Positions 27,418 to 41,400 of a DNA stretch of 64,000 nt are shown piece after piece; the first letter of the stretch is position 1; every line of letters starts with the position of its first letter. Source of the DNA: Haliclystus octoradiatus (lineage: Eukaryota; Cnidaria; Staurozoa; Stauromedusae; Haliclystidae). Position numbers and translations under genes: made by a program. Location of the stretch: contig OU744451.1 in NCBI GenBank assembly GCA_916610825.1, positions 744,001-808,000 on the forward strand. The letters run 5' to 3'. The notes under the pieces were generated by a model. It had not been told where the DNA came from and ran no database searches. It saw nothing but the letters and a program-made list of their open reading frames with translations.

Positions 27418-29454
27418 TTATATTATATATAAGTAAATTCTTCTACAGTTTACAATTTGTTCCGCTGAAAAATATCATGATGAACTTAAGATAATGAAAT
27501 GCTTTTCATTCAGAAGTTTTTAAAGTTTCAACAGCCTTATAAAATAAAAACAACTCCATAGTAGTAACATTCAGAAAAAAAGACAGACAGAAGTACAGTC
27601 AACATAGACCGTTACAGATGTGAGTAATTAAACACGATGTTTGCAAAAATAAAAATGTTGACAACATCATGAATGTTCTATTGTTCTCAACGTAGTTGGT
27701 AAACAGTTGACAAAGGGCTTAGGAAGTATACCTGTTTGGACTCATATATTTCCAATGGATTATTGTATGGTTGAAATTATTTTTTTCTTTAGGCTCTTGA
27801 GAAGGCAAAAGAGGCTGGCCGTAAAGAGAGACTCCTCTGCAGACAAAGAGAACAGTATGCTCTATCAGATCAAATTAATCTTGATATCACATACTCTGTA
27901 AGTTCAAGTTGAAATTATGTTCTTGTTATGCACTAGTCAATTGATAGCCCGGCCATCCACCCTATGCAGTTGTAAAAGGTAATGTAGACGCTGAATTTTT
28001 GTTTATATTTGACCAATAAATCATTAAACATCCTTATTCTGTCCTGAATTTGCTCTAACCTTCCAGAATCTAGGATTCCAGGATTCCTACTTTTGTCGGA
28101 CCCTGCACATCACAGGGGTGAAGGGGGCGGGCTATCGATTGACTATTGCATAACCTTGGCACATCTGCAAATTGCATTTCATGAAGTTTGTTGATTTTAA
28201 ATGATACTCTTATAGGCTATAAATTAATATACATCTTTTAGCTTTAGTTGACAGTGCACTACAGATCACATCTCATTTAAAAAAATAAATTCTGAATCTT
28301 GTAATCCTCGACTTGGCGTTGATACATCTGTCGCTGTTTGTCCTCTGATCATCAAATAAAGCTCGGACTATCACCCTTCAAACAAAATCTTTTGACATTT
28401 TGAGGTCCTAAATGGTTTGTGCACTACCAAATAATCCATTAAGAAATTCTGTCAGTGCTGATTTTTGTTTGTATTCCTCTCATTTTCAAGGTTTTTTTTT
28501 CTATATTTTAAATTATCTGACTGAAGCTTGAGACATTCCTGCAAAAAAATATCCAAGAGTTCATGAACTCATGAAAGTTTTTTCGCAGAGGTATGCTAAT
28601 GTAATGACTGAACTGACATGATTTGTGTTTTGTGTTTAGGTTCTGCTTAATCTTGCTCATCAATACCATGCAAGTTCATTACACCAAGAAGCAATTAATA
28701 CGTATCAAGTGATTGTGAAGAACAAAATGTTCAGTAGTGCGGGTCGATTAAGAGTTAATATTGGTAACGTGTTTTATGAACAAGGGAAATTATCACAAGC
28801 AATCAAACAATATCGAATTGCTCTTGATCAAATCCCAGCGACGCACCACGAAATGAGGTAATTGATTACTATTTAATTGTTTATTTACTTAATTATTGAT
28901 GTTATCTCCTTGTTTATTTAATCCATTCATTTAATTGTTCACTTGTCTGTTTATTGATTGATTTATTGAATTAATTGTTTATTAATTTAACCCTGTGAAT
29001 AGAGAAGGAAGTTCTTCATACATTTGACTTCCATCTGGGAGACTCACAGTAAAATTTAAACGCTTCACTGTAAAACATTGAAAAGAAATAAAATTCAATG
29101 CACAGATGTTGTCTCAATAACAAAGTGTATAAAAGATGTCCAACTGGTTTTCAAATCGCAAATCAGTACAATCCACATAAGGGTTTAGTCAAACCGTTCT
29201 AATACAAGTTTCGCATTGTTCCAGCTCATAAGTTACATTGAAGCTTGTAACATGTCTAACACAAGATGCAGCAAACCAAGTATGAAGCCTTCAACTTCTT
29301 AATTCAGTTGTATATTACTTCTAGGATAAAGATCATGCGTAATATAGCAACAGCATTTATCAAACTCGGACAATACTCTGACGCTTTAACATCATATCAA
29401 CTCATTATGAACATAAAACCAGACATTGAAGTTGGTATGTTGATCAATCTCATC

Positions 29455-29493
<39 letters not shown>

Positions 29494-32400
29494 GTACATA
29501 AAACTATGGCTCATAGGAAACTCAGTGCACAAGTAAGGTCGATTCATAAAAATCGAAACTCAAAAGTTTTACCTTGTAACTTGTTGTACTAAGTGCCTTG
29601 ATTACTATGCCAAGTTATATTCAAAAGTTTTGTTGTTGTTATGGAAGAATGAATGTTCAATAGTTGCGGTGAAATTGTCGCGTTCACTCATCGTGATAGA
29701 AATGTTTACGCTATGTCACTTAACTTTCATTCTCCGTTTCTCAGGATTTGAAATTCTCACTTTTTCAAATGCTTATTCCTCAAAAATACCTATTCGTTTA
29801 TCGAAAAAACTTGGCAAAGTAATCAAGTCCCTTAGTTCAACAAGTTAGGGTAAAAATTCCAATTTTCGATTTTTTATGAGTTGACCATATTGCTTATTAC
29901 GTTTGTGTGTCTATATTTGTTGAATTGGAAGCTAATAACCATTGTAATAAATATCTGATTTATTTTTAGCTTTTAACATGTTGTTATGTTACTATGCTCT
30001 TGGTGATAATGAGAATATAAAAAAATCATATCAAATCATGGTTCAGATTAACCTCAACATCGATGATGACGAGAAGTTCTCTGTGTCTGCTGGGGTAAGT
30101 TAGTTTCTTTGTTAGTTTCACTGTATCTTGTTGGGGTTTGTTTTAATACAACACGTTAACTCTGTTAAGCACAGTTTGTTGTAACATAGACTGTGAAATA
30201 GTTTGTGAAGTTCATCAGCATTTCACAGGCATTGCAGACATCACAACACCCCCTGTGAAAAACAGTTCATGAACAGTTTGTGAATATTAAACAGCTCCAA
30301 ATTTTTTGATGAACTGTTCGTGAACTGTTCATGAGCTCTTGAACTGTTTTTTCAGGGGATTCCCATTTGTCAATTGGTCATTTATAGAGGTTGGAAGTGA
30401 ATACTTTGATTTATTTTCATGTTTTGATATTCAGGATGATGATCAGTATGCCCTGCTACTGGAAGCAACTCGCACTGATAAATTGCGGACATACGAGAAA
30501 CGGAAGTAAGATCACTTGCAATATTCTTTCTCCCTCAGTTCACAATATAACAGAAATGCCTACCGATCTGAAATAAAACTTTGTGTTGGTCAAAGCGTTG
30601 TTAAAACAGCTACAGATAAACGTATATATTGATAAATGCAATTTATAATTTAATAAATTTGCATCCGATTGGATACTTTATAATTTGCTAAAGGGAAAAA
30701 TTAACCAAAAAGCAAGGGAGACTAAAATGCTGTTCCTCAAGTTCACTTGTGAAATCAGCAAAATAGATGGAAGCTGGAATTGGACTTTTCTAAAGTGCAC
30801 CTTGTAGCACAATATGTTGTTTGCTGATGTATGAAAAGCAGTGTGGCAACCTATGACACCACTGATCTACCCGTGCACAATGTGTCCCATTGTAAACTAT
30901 TCACTCTTTTATGTCTGAAGTCCTTCGCCCTGGAAAAGATATCTAAAGATATCTATTCATGTCTACATTATGTCTCTATATATTTAAACTTAATTTTAAC
31001 CGGTTCAATTTTAAGACTGGTTTTTCTCTTGAACTCCCAGAGACTAACAAATCACCCTTGTAAGAATTTTTGTTTCCATTGAATACGTTTCAGATCACAG
31101 ATTGCTGGTAAATGCATAATTGCTGCTGCAAAACTCATCTCACCTGTTATAGAAACATCTTTTGATGCTGGATTTGATTGGTAAGTTTATCTGCAGATCA
31201 ATGTAACTGTTACAAGGGGATATTTTAATCTTACATCAACCCCTCATTGTAACAAGCTCATCCCACTCCTGTCTGTTCATGAACACCATAGGAATTCCTT
31301 AAAATAAATTAGTTCATATGAATGCCTTATAAACAGTTTATGTACAGTTCATGAACTAACTTTCATACGCGTTAAATTGCCTGTTTTCATTAGACGTTTT
31401 CACAAACAGTTCCTAAAAACTGATAGTACACAAGTTATTGTGCAAAAACGTGACGTTGCATGTGCAGATGTTTATTAAAATGTATATAAACTCATTAAAA
31501 TTAGTAGCAACCTACTGGAACAAAAGGTTCTTATTTGTATTTTAATATCTCCTTTACAATGTCTGATTTCATATCTCACAGGTGTGTTGAATGTGTGAAA
31601 AGTTCAAGCTATGTTGAATTAGCAAATGAATTGGAAATCACAAAAGCAATAACCTACTTGAAAATGAAGGAATTTGCAAAGGTATATATTCAATATGTTT
31701 TCAATTGCATATTATTATTATGTGTGCATACGTTGTACATAATTTGATGAGATTATCATATGCTATTGGATTAACCCTTACCAACACATTTACCGAATGA
31801 TTGAAGGTCTTACAAAAGGTTGGTGATCAAGACATAGTCAAAATGACGTTTGCTTCACCCATGTTTACGGAATTAAAATATCATTTCGTCCCTTCATCAA
31901 CTCTTTCCCAACTACGTTGACAACAGTAGAATATTCACCATGTTGTCAACATTTTTGTTTTTGTAAACATCTTATTTAATTATTCACATCCATAACGGTG
32001 TAGGTTGACTGTACTTTTGTCTGTCTATTTTTCTGATTGTTACTACTGTGGAGTTTATTATATTTTTTTAAGGCTGTTGAAACTTTAAAAACTTTTGAAA
32101 AGAGAGACACCAAAATGGCATCACAGGCATCAATCAATCTCTCTTTCATCCATCTACAGGTGATTATGTGTATTTCAAATGAGTATAGATTGTGAATGTG
32201 AAATTTCTTCTTATCTGTAACCTTAACTAATACTGTAAATGTAATAATTCTAATACATGTCGATTTTGCTATCTATGATAATTATTTATACCCAAAGCTA
32301 ATCTTTGCGTGGAATCGTATTACATAATTTTAAATCCTGAAATTCAGTATCAGTACAACAGAAATATGCTAGAAGGGGCTGAAAGGGGGTTCATTGCTGG

Positions 32401-35400
32401 GGTAAATACGCCAATAGATTACAGTCTTTTACCATCTGTAATCAATGATCATGATCATCATCATCATTGCTTGCATATTTTCTTACTTTAACTTTCTGCT
32501 TCATTTCTCACAGGAAGGTGACATCACTGAAGCAGAACGCCATGCTGATGCTGCTGTCAACGCCGATCGATACAATCCTGCAGGTAGACTTACTATTTAT
32601 TTTGGTCCTGTCAGTAAAGGTTGAGTGTCTGTCATTCTATCTTTGTCACAAACACAGTTTGTGAAAACGTTCATGAACTTTGATGAACTGTGATGAACTT
32701 TGATCAGCTGATCTCATGAACTTTGATGAACTTTTTCATCAATTTTGATGGACTAGTTCATGAGCTTTGACAAACTTGTTCATTAACTTTGATGAACTAG
32801 CTCATTAACTTTGTTGAACTATTTCATAAACTTTGTTGAATTTTCATGAATTTGAGTTCTTGAACGTTCTTGAACTTTTCAAGGGGAATTTTCATGGGAC
32901 GAATGCACTTGTGATGTCATTCAAAGATGCAATGCTGGATAGTGAGAGCTAACATCTTCTGGTTTCCATCCCCTATGAAAATAGTTCATAAAAAACAGGC
33001 CATTTAACACACATGGACTATTACATGAACTATCTATCGGTTGTTCATGAAGATTCATAACGTTCATGAACTCACCTAATTGTTTTGTAGAGTGTGTGAA
33101 AACTTATATTGCCAGAGAATCGGTTAGAAAGTGGATAGACTTTTTCATACAGTTAGTGGTGGAATATCAAAGAAATATCTTTGTTGCAGATATTACAGAT
33201 GTAATTCTCTAGAATATTCTGTCAGCTATTAAAATGATGGTACCCAGACTATTGTTCAAATTAAAAACATATTTTCTCTTTCTGGACAATTAAGAGGGAG
33301 CTTCATCATTACCAGTGTGTAAATGATGCAAAGCATTAAGCTCATAGATGACATGACCTCAATAAATATAAATTTGAAGCGTCTTGTCCAAGATGAATAA
33401 TAGGCATTTGACGCAAGATAAGATCTGCATTGATCATAGTTAAAGGGTGGTACACATAATTTAGATAAGATGATGATCTCTTACATTGCTCAACTATTGA
33501 AAAGCAATAATGCCATCAACATACTCTTGTATTAGAGCCCACCTCCCCATAAAACAGTTCATCAACCTTCACCAGTTCATGAACAGTTCGTGAATAGTTC
33601 ATGAAAATGTTGGGGCCATTTAACGTTCATGAACTATTCATGTCACAGACAGTTAATGAACAGTTCATGAGTTCATTTAGGGCCATTTAACGTTCATGAA
33701 TTGTTTTTCGCAGGGGCTTTCCATTGTAGTCAGTTTCCCTTAATCTCATAACGGACTGTTCACTGCTCTTTAACCGTGTAACAAATTTTTAAATATGTTT
33801 TATTGTATTTTAGCTTTGGTGAATAGAGGCAACTGTTTGTATGCACAAGAAGATTATGAAAAAGCCAAAGAGTATTATTCAGAAGCTATTGGAATTGAAG
33901 CCTCATGTACAGAAGCACTTTACAACCTAGGTAACAACAAAACATGTAACACTAAAATGAATTATTAATAGGAAACAGTAATTATTAATTATTGTTTCCC
34001 TGTGAATGAATGGATGGTGAACTGTCCAAGCATGGTACAAAATGTTCACGAACTGACCACAAGCTCCATGTGCTGTTCAAAAGTTCATGTACTATTCATT
34101 AGAGGGCTTGTGTACGCCATGCTCCACCATGGAGATATGTTCATAATTCAAGAATAGTATGCAATGTTGACCTACTTTTTGCAAGCTGTTCTCATATTTC
34201 TCATGAAAAGGTTTGATCGTTCATTATTGTGCCACACGGTCAGGGACATGTTCAATCTCATCTCTCCAAGGCGATATGTCTCAATGGTCTACTGGAATAT
34301 TATGTACGCATATTAAACTAATTATTATCTACGGAATATGGTCAAAGCCTCGAGACTTTCAAGCTGGCAAATTTCTTTGCATCATTTATGACTCCACCGA
34401 TGAAATTGTTCTAATTGTACTACTATTTTAGGACTCTCTTACAAGCGAATGGACTGTATACAAGAGGCATTGGATTGCTTTCACAAGTCGCAAGCGATCA
34501 TGCCTAATCATCCGGAAGTAATTTACCAACTTGCAAATCTGTATCCTTTGCTACATTTTGTATTTGTTTGACACTTCATCATAATCGTCATCAACCTCAT
34601 TAATATATTTTGTACGTTTTGTTGTTGTGTTTGGTACACATCAGTGTCACTAGAAAGGCACACGTGAATTAGTTTATATCCAGAATAGACTACTAAAAGG
34701 CATAGATAAATGCCCCTGTTACTTTCTAACTAATTGACAATGTGCTGGTATTTTTTGGATAATGATCTTCCTCTTATCAAATGCTGTTCTCAGGCAATGC
34801 AATGTGACTTCTATGACAAGAGAGATGATTGCCTCTGCGGAAAACAGCTCAGGAGTTCATGAGCAGTTCATGAACGTTAAATGGTCCTACTTTTCATGAA
34901 CTGTTTATGAACTCCTGAACTGTTTTCTGCAGGGGTATTGCAGGACATTTTTGTAGATTCACTGTCTTCCTGTTTTGTTTTTGTCTGTGCTTGGCAGTTA
35001 TTGTTTGTTATGTTTAATCTGAGATAAATTATTATTCAGCATTCTCTTGCCAGTTTTTTGTTTCCCAGCTTTTCCCCAGAAAAAAAATACCCAGCAATCA
35101 TGATGTCAAACAGCATCACCTGTCTTCTTCTCTTTACAAACTGTAGATAAAGTAGCAGTTGAGATAGCCTAAATCCAATTCCTGTTAATTATCGTACGAT
35201 TTTAATTTGTTGCCTTGACTTTGTTAAGATATGAAATAGATGGGAATATGGCCGAGGCTATTGAATGGTATGTTACATTATATACTTAAATGGTAGCCTA
35301 CTAGGATTTAGTTAAATGGCCTGATTTTCATGAACTTAAATGGTAGCCTACTAGGATTTAGTTAAATGGCCTGATTTTCATGAACTTAAATGGTAGCCTA

Positions 35401-38400
35401 CTAAGATTTAGTTAAATGGCCTGATTTTCATGAACTTAAATGGTAGCCTACTAGGATTTAGTTAAATGGCCTGATTTTCATGAACTTAAATGGTAGCCTA
35501 CTAGGATTTAGTTAAATGGCCTGATTTTCATGAACTTAAATGGTAGCCTACTAGGATTTAGTTAAATGGCCTGATTTTCATGAACTTAAATGGTAGCCTA
35601 CTAGGATTTAGTTAAATGGCCTGATTTTCATGAACTTAAATGGTAGCCTACTAAGATTTAGTTAAATGGCCTGATTTTCATGAACTTAAATGGTAGCCTA
35701 CTAGGATTTAGTTAAATGGCCTGATTTTCATGAACTTAAATGGTAGCCTACTAGGATTTAGTTAAATGGCCTGATTTTCATGAACTTAAATGGTAGCCTA
35801 CTAGGATTTAGTTAAATGGCCTGATTTTCATGAACTTAAATGGTAGCCTACTAAGATTTAGTTAAATGGCCTGATTTTCATGAACTTAAATGGTAGCCTA
35901 CTAGGATTTAGTTAAATGGCCTGATTTTCATGAACTTAAATGGTAGCCTACTAGGATTTAGTTAAATGGCCTGATTTTCATGAACTTAAATGGTAGCCTA
36001 CTAAGATTTAGTTAAATGGCCTGATTTTCATGAACTTAAATGGTAGCCTACTAGGATTTAGTTAAATGGCCTGATTTTCATGAACTTAAATGGTAGCCTA
36101 CTAGGATTTAGTTAAATGGCATGATTTTCATGAACTTAAATGGTAGCCTACTAGGATTTAGTTAAATGGCCTGATTTTCATGAACTTAAATGGTAGCCTA
36201 CTAAGATTTAGTTAAATGGCCTGATTTTCATGAACTTAAATGGTAGCCTACTAGGATTTAGTTAAATGGCCTGATTTTCATGAACTTAAATGGTAGCCTA
36301 CTAGGATTTAGTTAAATGGCCTGATTTTCATGAACTTACATGGTAGCCTACTAGGATTTAGTTAAATGGCCTAGTTTTCATGAACTTTTTATGACATGTT
36401 CCTAAACTGTTCATGAACCATTTAACGTTTATGAACTATTTTCATGAACTTAAATGGTAGCCTACTAAGATTTAGTTAAATGGCCTGATTTTCATGAACT
36501 TAAATGGTAGCCTACTAGGATTTAGTTAAATGGCCTGATTTTCATGAACTTAAATGGTAGCCTACTAGGATTTAGTTAAATCGCCTGATTTTCATGAACT
36601 TACATGGTAGCCTACTAGGATTTAGTTAAATGGCCTAGTTTTCATGAACTTTTTATGACATGTTCCTAAACTGTTCATGAACCATTTAACGTTTATGAAC
36701 TGTTTTAACATTTTGATAGATGCTATGTAGTGCAGTTTTTGAATGTCCTGTCTCCAGGGGTGTTAGCTTTACATCATCTCTATAATACCCCTATGTTTAC
36801 TACTACACCTATGTTTACTATTATACGTTTATCACGAAGTTTTATTGTTTATGATTGAAATGGCTCATTGGAAAGCAGTTTATGAACAGTTTGTTAAATT
36901 GTTAGAATAAGTAATTGTGAATTATGAAAAACTGTATTTTTTAAATCTAGTTTGCTGGTTAGACAGAGTTTTCAATATTTTATGATGCTCCTTTGAAAAA
37001 ATTATTATGCTTTTGTAATTAAACAAATGGGCTTTCTTTCTTCTTATTCAATATTCACACGCCATCGTTGTTTGGCTATACAACAATCTTGAAATAGAGA
37101 TTTTTGTATTTACCATCTGATTTAACATCATATATCCCCCAAAACTGTCTAAAGTTAACATAACAGAAATAATGACATGCATAAGAGTCACCTCGCAACC
37201 GAGGGTTTGTTTGCTTGTTTGTCTCACAACATTAAGTAATAGTTTAACAATAGTCCAACAGGAGACATTCATAACCTTGGCAAATATTTCATGGCAACCT
37301 TTTATTTGTGTTAATTTAGGTACCATCAGCTTCTTTCAATCGTCCCAACTGACCCAAATATTTTAATGAAATTAGCAGAAATTTATGACAACGATAATGA
37401 TAAATCACAAGCCTTTCAATATCAATACGAGGTATGTGTTCCATGTAATAAATATGAATAGAACATAGATTTATTCCATCGCTCTCGAAGCTGTATTTGA
37501 CGAGGACCATTTAGATTTGTTCCATCGCTCTCGAAGCTGTATTTGACGAGGACTATTTAGATTTGTTCCATCGCTCTCGAAGCTGTATTTGACGAGGACC
37601 ATTTAGATTTGTTCCATCGCTCTCGAAGGTGTATTTGACGAGGACCATTTAGATTTGTTCCATCGCTCTCGAAGCTGTATTTGACGAGGACCATTTAGAT
37701 TTGTTCCATCGCTCTCGAAGCTGTATTTGACGAGGACCATTTAGATTTGTGTTTTGCCAATTTTGAAAATCCTTATTCACATATTAATTGACTTCTTATT
37801 TGAGTATGAGGGTTCGAATACGGGGTCGAATACAAACACACGGACGATTCATAAGTTCATAACAATTTATTTCGTAATCATCTCATGTTTCAATATATAT
37901 AATTTCTAAAATGTTGTATGATTTCGTTTCGAATGTAGCTTCTCATACTGAAGTTTCTGAATTAGTCTAGGCTTTTCTAAAGGTATATTTTGCTTACATA
38001 ATCAAAATTATTTTAAAATATTTCGCAAGCTATAAAAATAACATAATGACGTAAATCAACACAAATAACATGACGTTTATATTAAAAAAATGGCGGATAT
38101 AAGATTAATCGATCACTCCCCCTTAGTGAGAAGTTTAATTTAACAAATTTTGAACGATAGATGAGATCAATCTTTATTCATATAATTATCTTATTCTTTT
38201 TATACCAGCCAGGATTTCTTCTGTACCGTTGATGGCTTTTGCATCTATTTCTTCTTTTGTTGCCAATAGAATAAGCTTTGCAATAGGTCTATCATAACTT
38301 CCAGCTTTGTTTTGAATCTTCACCTTCCTGACAAGTCCATCTGTACCAGGGAACGTTTCAGTTACCATAGCGACTGGCCATATTGCTCTCGGGGTAATTC

Positions 38401-41400
38401 CATTTAAGTTGTTCTTTTTTTCCAAAACAATATCTCCAACTTCCAGGTTTCTTCTTTGTGAAAACCACTTATTTCGACATAATAGACGATTTGGCATATT
38501 CGATGACCAATAATTCCAGAAAATTTGAATACGCTTCTGAATTGATGCCATACGATCTTTTGGATGTATTTTATTTTCATCTTGTGGCTGTGGAAGAGTC
38601 AGATGATGTCCATACAGCAAGGAATTTGGTGTTATAATCTCGTTCATATCAATAGGATCCGCACTTGAGTTTGGCCAAAGTGGTCTTGAATTTATAAGAT
38701 AAGCTACTTCAGCAAGAGCAGTCATCCATTCATCAGGCTTTAAAGTGTTGTTATAGCAATCTGCCATGGCGTCCAATGCTTTTCTGACCAAGTTGACAAA
38801 TGTCTCAACAACTCCATTGTGATGGGACGCAGTAGGACAATTCCATAACCATTGGAAACCATTTCCTTTAATTCCGTTTTCTAGCACTTTTATATCCCAT
38901 TCTTTTACTAACTTTTCTACTTTTGGAGATGCTCCAATTAAATTTGGTCCATTATCGCTGTACAGTTGTACAGGCTGAATTCCTTTCAAGCTGACGAATC
39001 TCCTAAGAGCCATTAGAAATTTTTCAGTTGAAAGACCTTCCCCACCTTCCTGGTCGTAACAGAACTCAAGGTGTATTGCCCTTGTGACGGTGCATACAAA
39101 TAAGGCTACATGAGCATCTTTCACAGTTCCACGGTATAGCTTCGTTTTAAGTGGACCAAAGAAGTCGACAGCAGATGACCAGAAGGCAGGTTTGTCACAG
39201 TCCAGTCGAAAACTTGGGAGTTGACCCATCTTTTGTTCCAACAGAGGACGTTTCCTTCTTCTGCAGTATAGACAGTTCTTTCCAATTGTTTTCAATATTC
39301 TGTTGACTCCAATTATCCAGAGTCCTGATTGTTCAATCGCAGATCGTGTTCGGTTGACTCCGCAGTGTCCTGTTTGTTCATGAAATTCTTTCGTAACCAT
39401 GTTGATGACTTTTTTGTGATTAGTATAATGGTCATTTTCTTTGTTCCTTTTACATTTCGGAATGATTATTGGTGCTGCTAAGTCGGGCTTGAAATCTTTA
39501 AGGTGTTCTAATCTTCCACCTAATCTGTAAATTTTGTCTTCGTCATCAATGAAAGGACAGAGTTTCTTGAAATTCTTATCGTCAAAGTTAGTATTTCTTT
39601 GCAGAGCTTGATATATCTTCATTTTACCTCCTTTGTGATCAGTCTTGTTTGATTTTTCTGAAATTTTGTTAATTGCTTCTTCCATTGAGTTGCTATCTGC
39701 TGCAATTTGTAGTATTTGTTTACATTCTTCATCACTCATCTTTGTAATTGTGTTTGCAACCGAGAAGTAAGCATTCACCTTCTTTGCTATACAGGTCTTC
39801 TTTTTGCGCTTTTTTCTTTCAGGTTTTATTTCAGTCAAATCTTTTCTTAGCTCAATTTCTTTAGTGATATTTGCTGTTTCAAATTCTGGAATAATCTTTT
39901 CTTGTAAGAATTTCGGTCCTTGGTGCCATTGCTCTAAGTCTACATTGTTCGGTTTTGTCAGTGCATCTGCAGCATTCTCTTTAGAAGGAACATAATGGAA
40001 ATCTTCAATCTTGGTTGTTTCTTGAATCTCGTTAATTCTCGCTTCAACAAATGCCTTCATCTGAGGAGTTCTTGATCTAATCCAATGCAATACCACTTTA
40101 GAATCAACCCAGTATGAAATTGTGCTTGGTTTGATCATTAATGCTGAGACAATGTTCTTTACTAGTCGAGACATTACTAGTGTAGCAACTAATTCCGTTC
40201 GAGGTATTGTCCAACCTTTGACTGGTGTTACAAAAGATTTGGCTGCTACAAAGTGTACATTAAATGTGCCATCTTCTCTTTTCTGTCGTAGGTAAACGCA
40301 TGTGCCAAAAGCTTTATCTCCGCCGTCGGAAAATGCATGCAGCTCAGGCAATTCGGTGTTGTTTTCTTCAGTGATGCAGCGCTCAATTTTGGTTGACAGC
40401 TTTCCTTCTAATTGTTTGAATCTATCCACCCAGTCATCAGCATCTTCTCCCACTATGGCTGTGTCCCAATCATATTTTTTTCTCCACAGTTGTTGTAAAG
40501 GAATTCTCAAGTTTACCAATGCTGGTGACAGAATTCCGAGAGGGTCCCAAACTTTGGCTATCATGCTTAAAATGATTCTTTTTGACAGTTTATGTTCTTG
40601 GGTCTTTGAAGATGCATCAATTTCAATCTTTGGTAGTTTTTTCAATTTCAGTGAGATTGTATCTATGTCTTTCTCCCAGTAGTGACCCAAAATGGTTGTA
40701 TCACGATTTTCTGATAGGTTATTACTGTCTTCAATCTTCTTGTTCATTTTTTCTTCTAATTCAATGGAATTGGAATGCCATTTCTTTATTTCAAACTTTG
40801 CTTTTGATAACAGTTGAGTTGTTTCTTTGATGACTTGTTCTGCTTCTCTAGGTTGATTTCTGGAGCTGGCAACATCGTCCATATAGATGTGATTCTTTAC
40901 GATGCTTGATCCAATTGGATAGTCCTTTCCAAATTTTGTTGCCAAATAGTGAAGACTTTCCTGTGACAAATCAGGACTTGGAGGGTCACCAAAAACAAGT
41001 CTTTGCCATTCATAAGCAGTTGGGTTTTCATTTCCTTCTTCAATCCATAGGAATCGATGATACTTTCGATCTTCTTCAGAAATGCTGATCATATTGAACA
41101 TTTTTCTTATGTCTCCTGTGAATCCAATCTGTTGCTCTCTGAAACCAATGAAGACCTTGAACAATGAGTTTAGTAAATCTGGCCCCTTTTCCAATGCTTT
41201 AGCTACTGATTGTCCACGGTAGATCTTTGCAGAGTTCCAAACTACTCTTTTGGGAGTTGATGCACTATCATCTCTTTCAACTAGATGGTGTTCTAAGTAA
41301 TGGGCCATTTCTCCTTCTTTGAGTTCTACCTTTTTCACAAATCCAGATTCTATTACTTCTTGAATTGCTCTTTGGTAGTCCTCCAATTTGTTTGTTTCTT

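Noticed and set aside
29266-29592. Frame with a poly-cysteine run
   Set aside because: It is IFT88 exon 10 read through its donor into a (TGT)n intronic microsatellite.
35284-36710. CRISPR-like array
   Set aside because: The units are contiguous 50-bp tandem repeats with no variable spacers, lying in a eukaryotic intron.
37800-37835. tRNA-like B-box (GGTTCGAATAC) in the BEL/Pao LTR
   Set aside because: There is no A-box at the right distance and no cloverleaf. The match is duplicated only because the LTR is duplicated.
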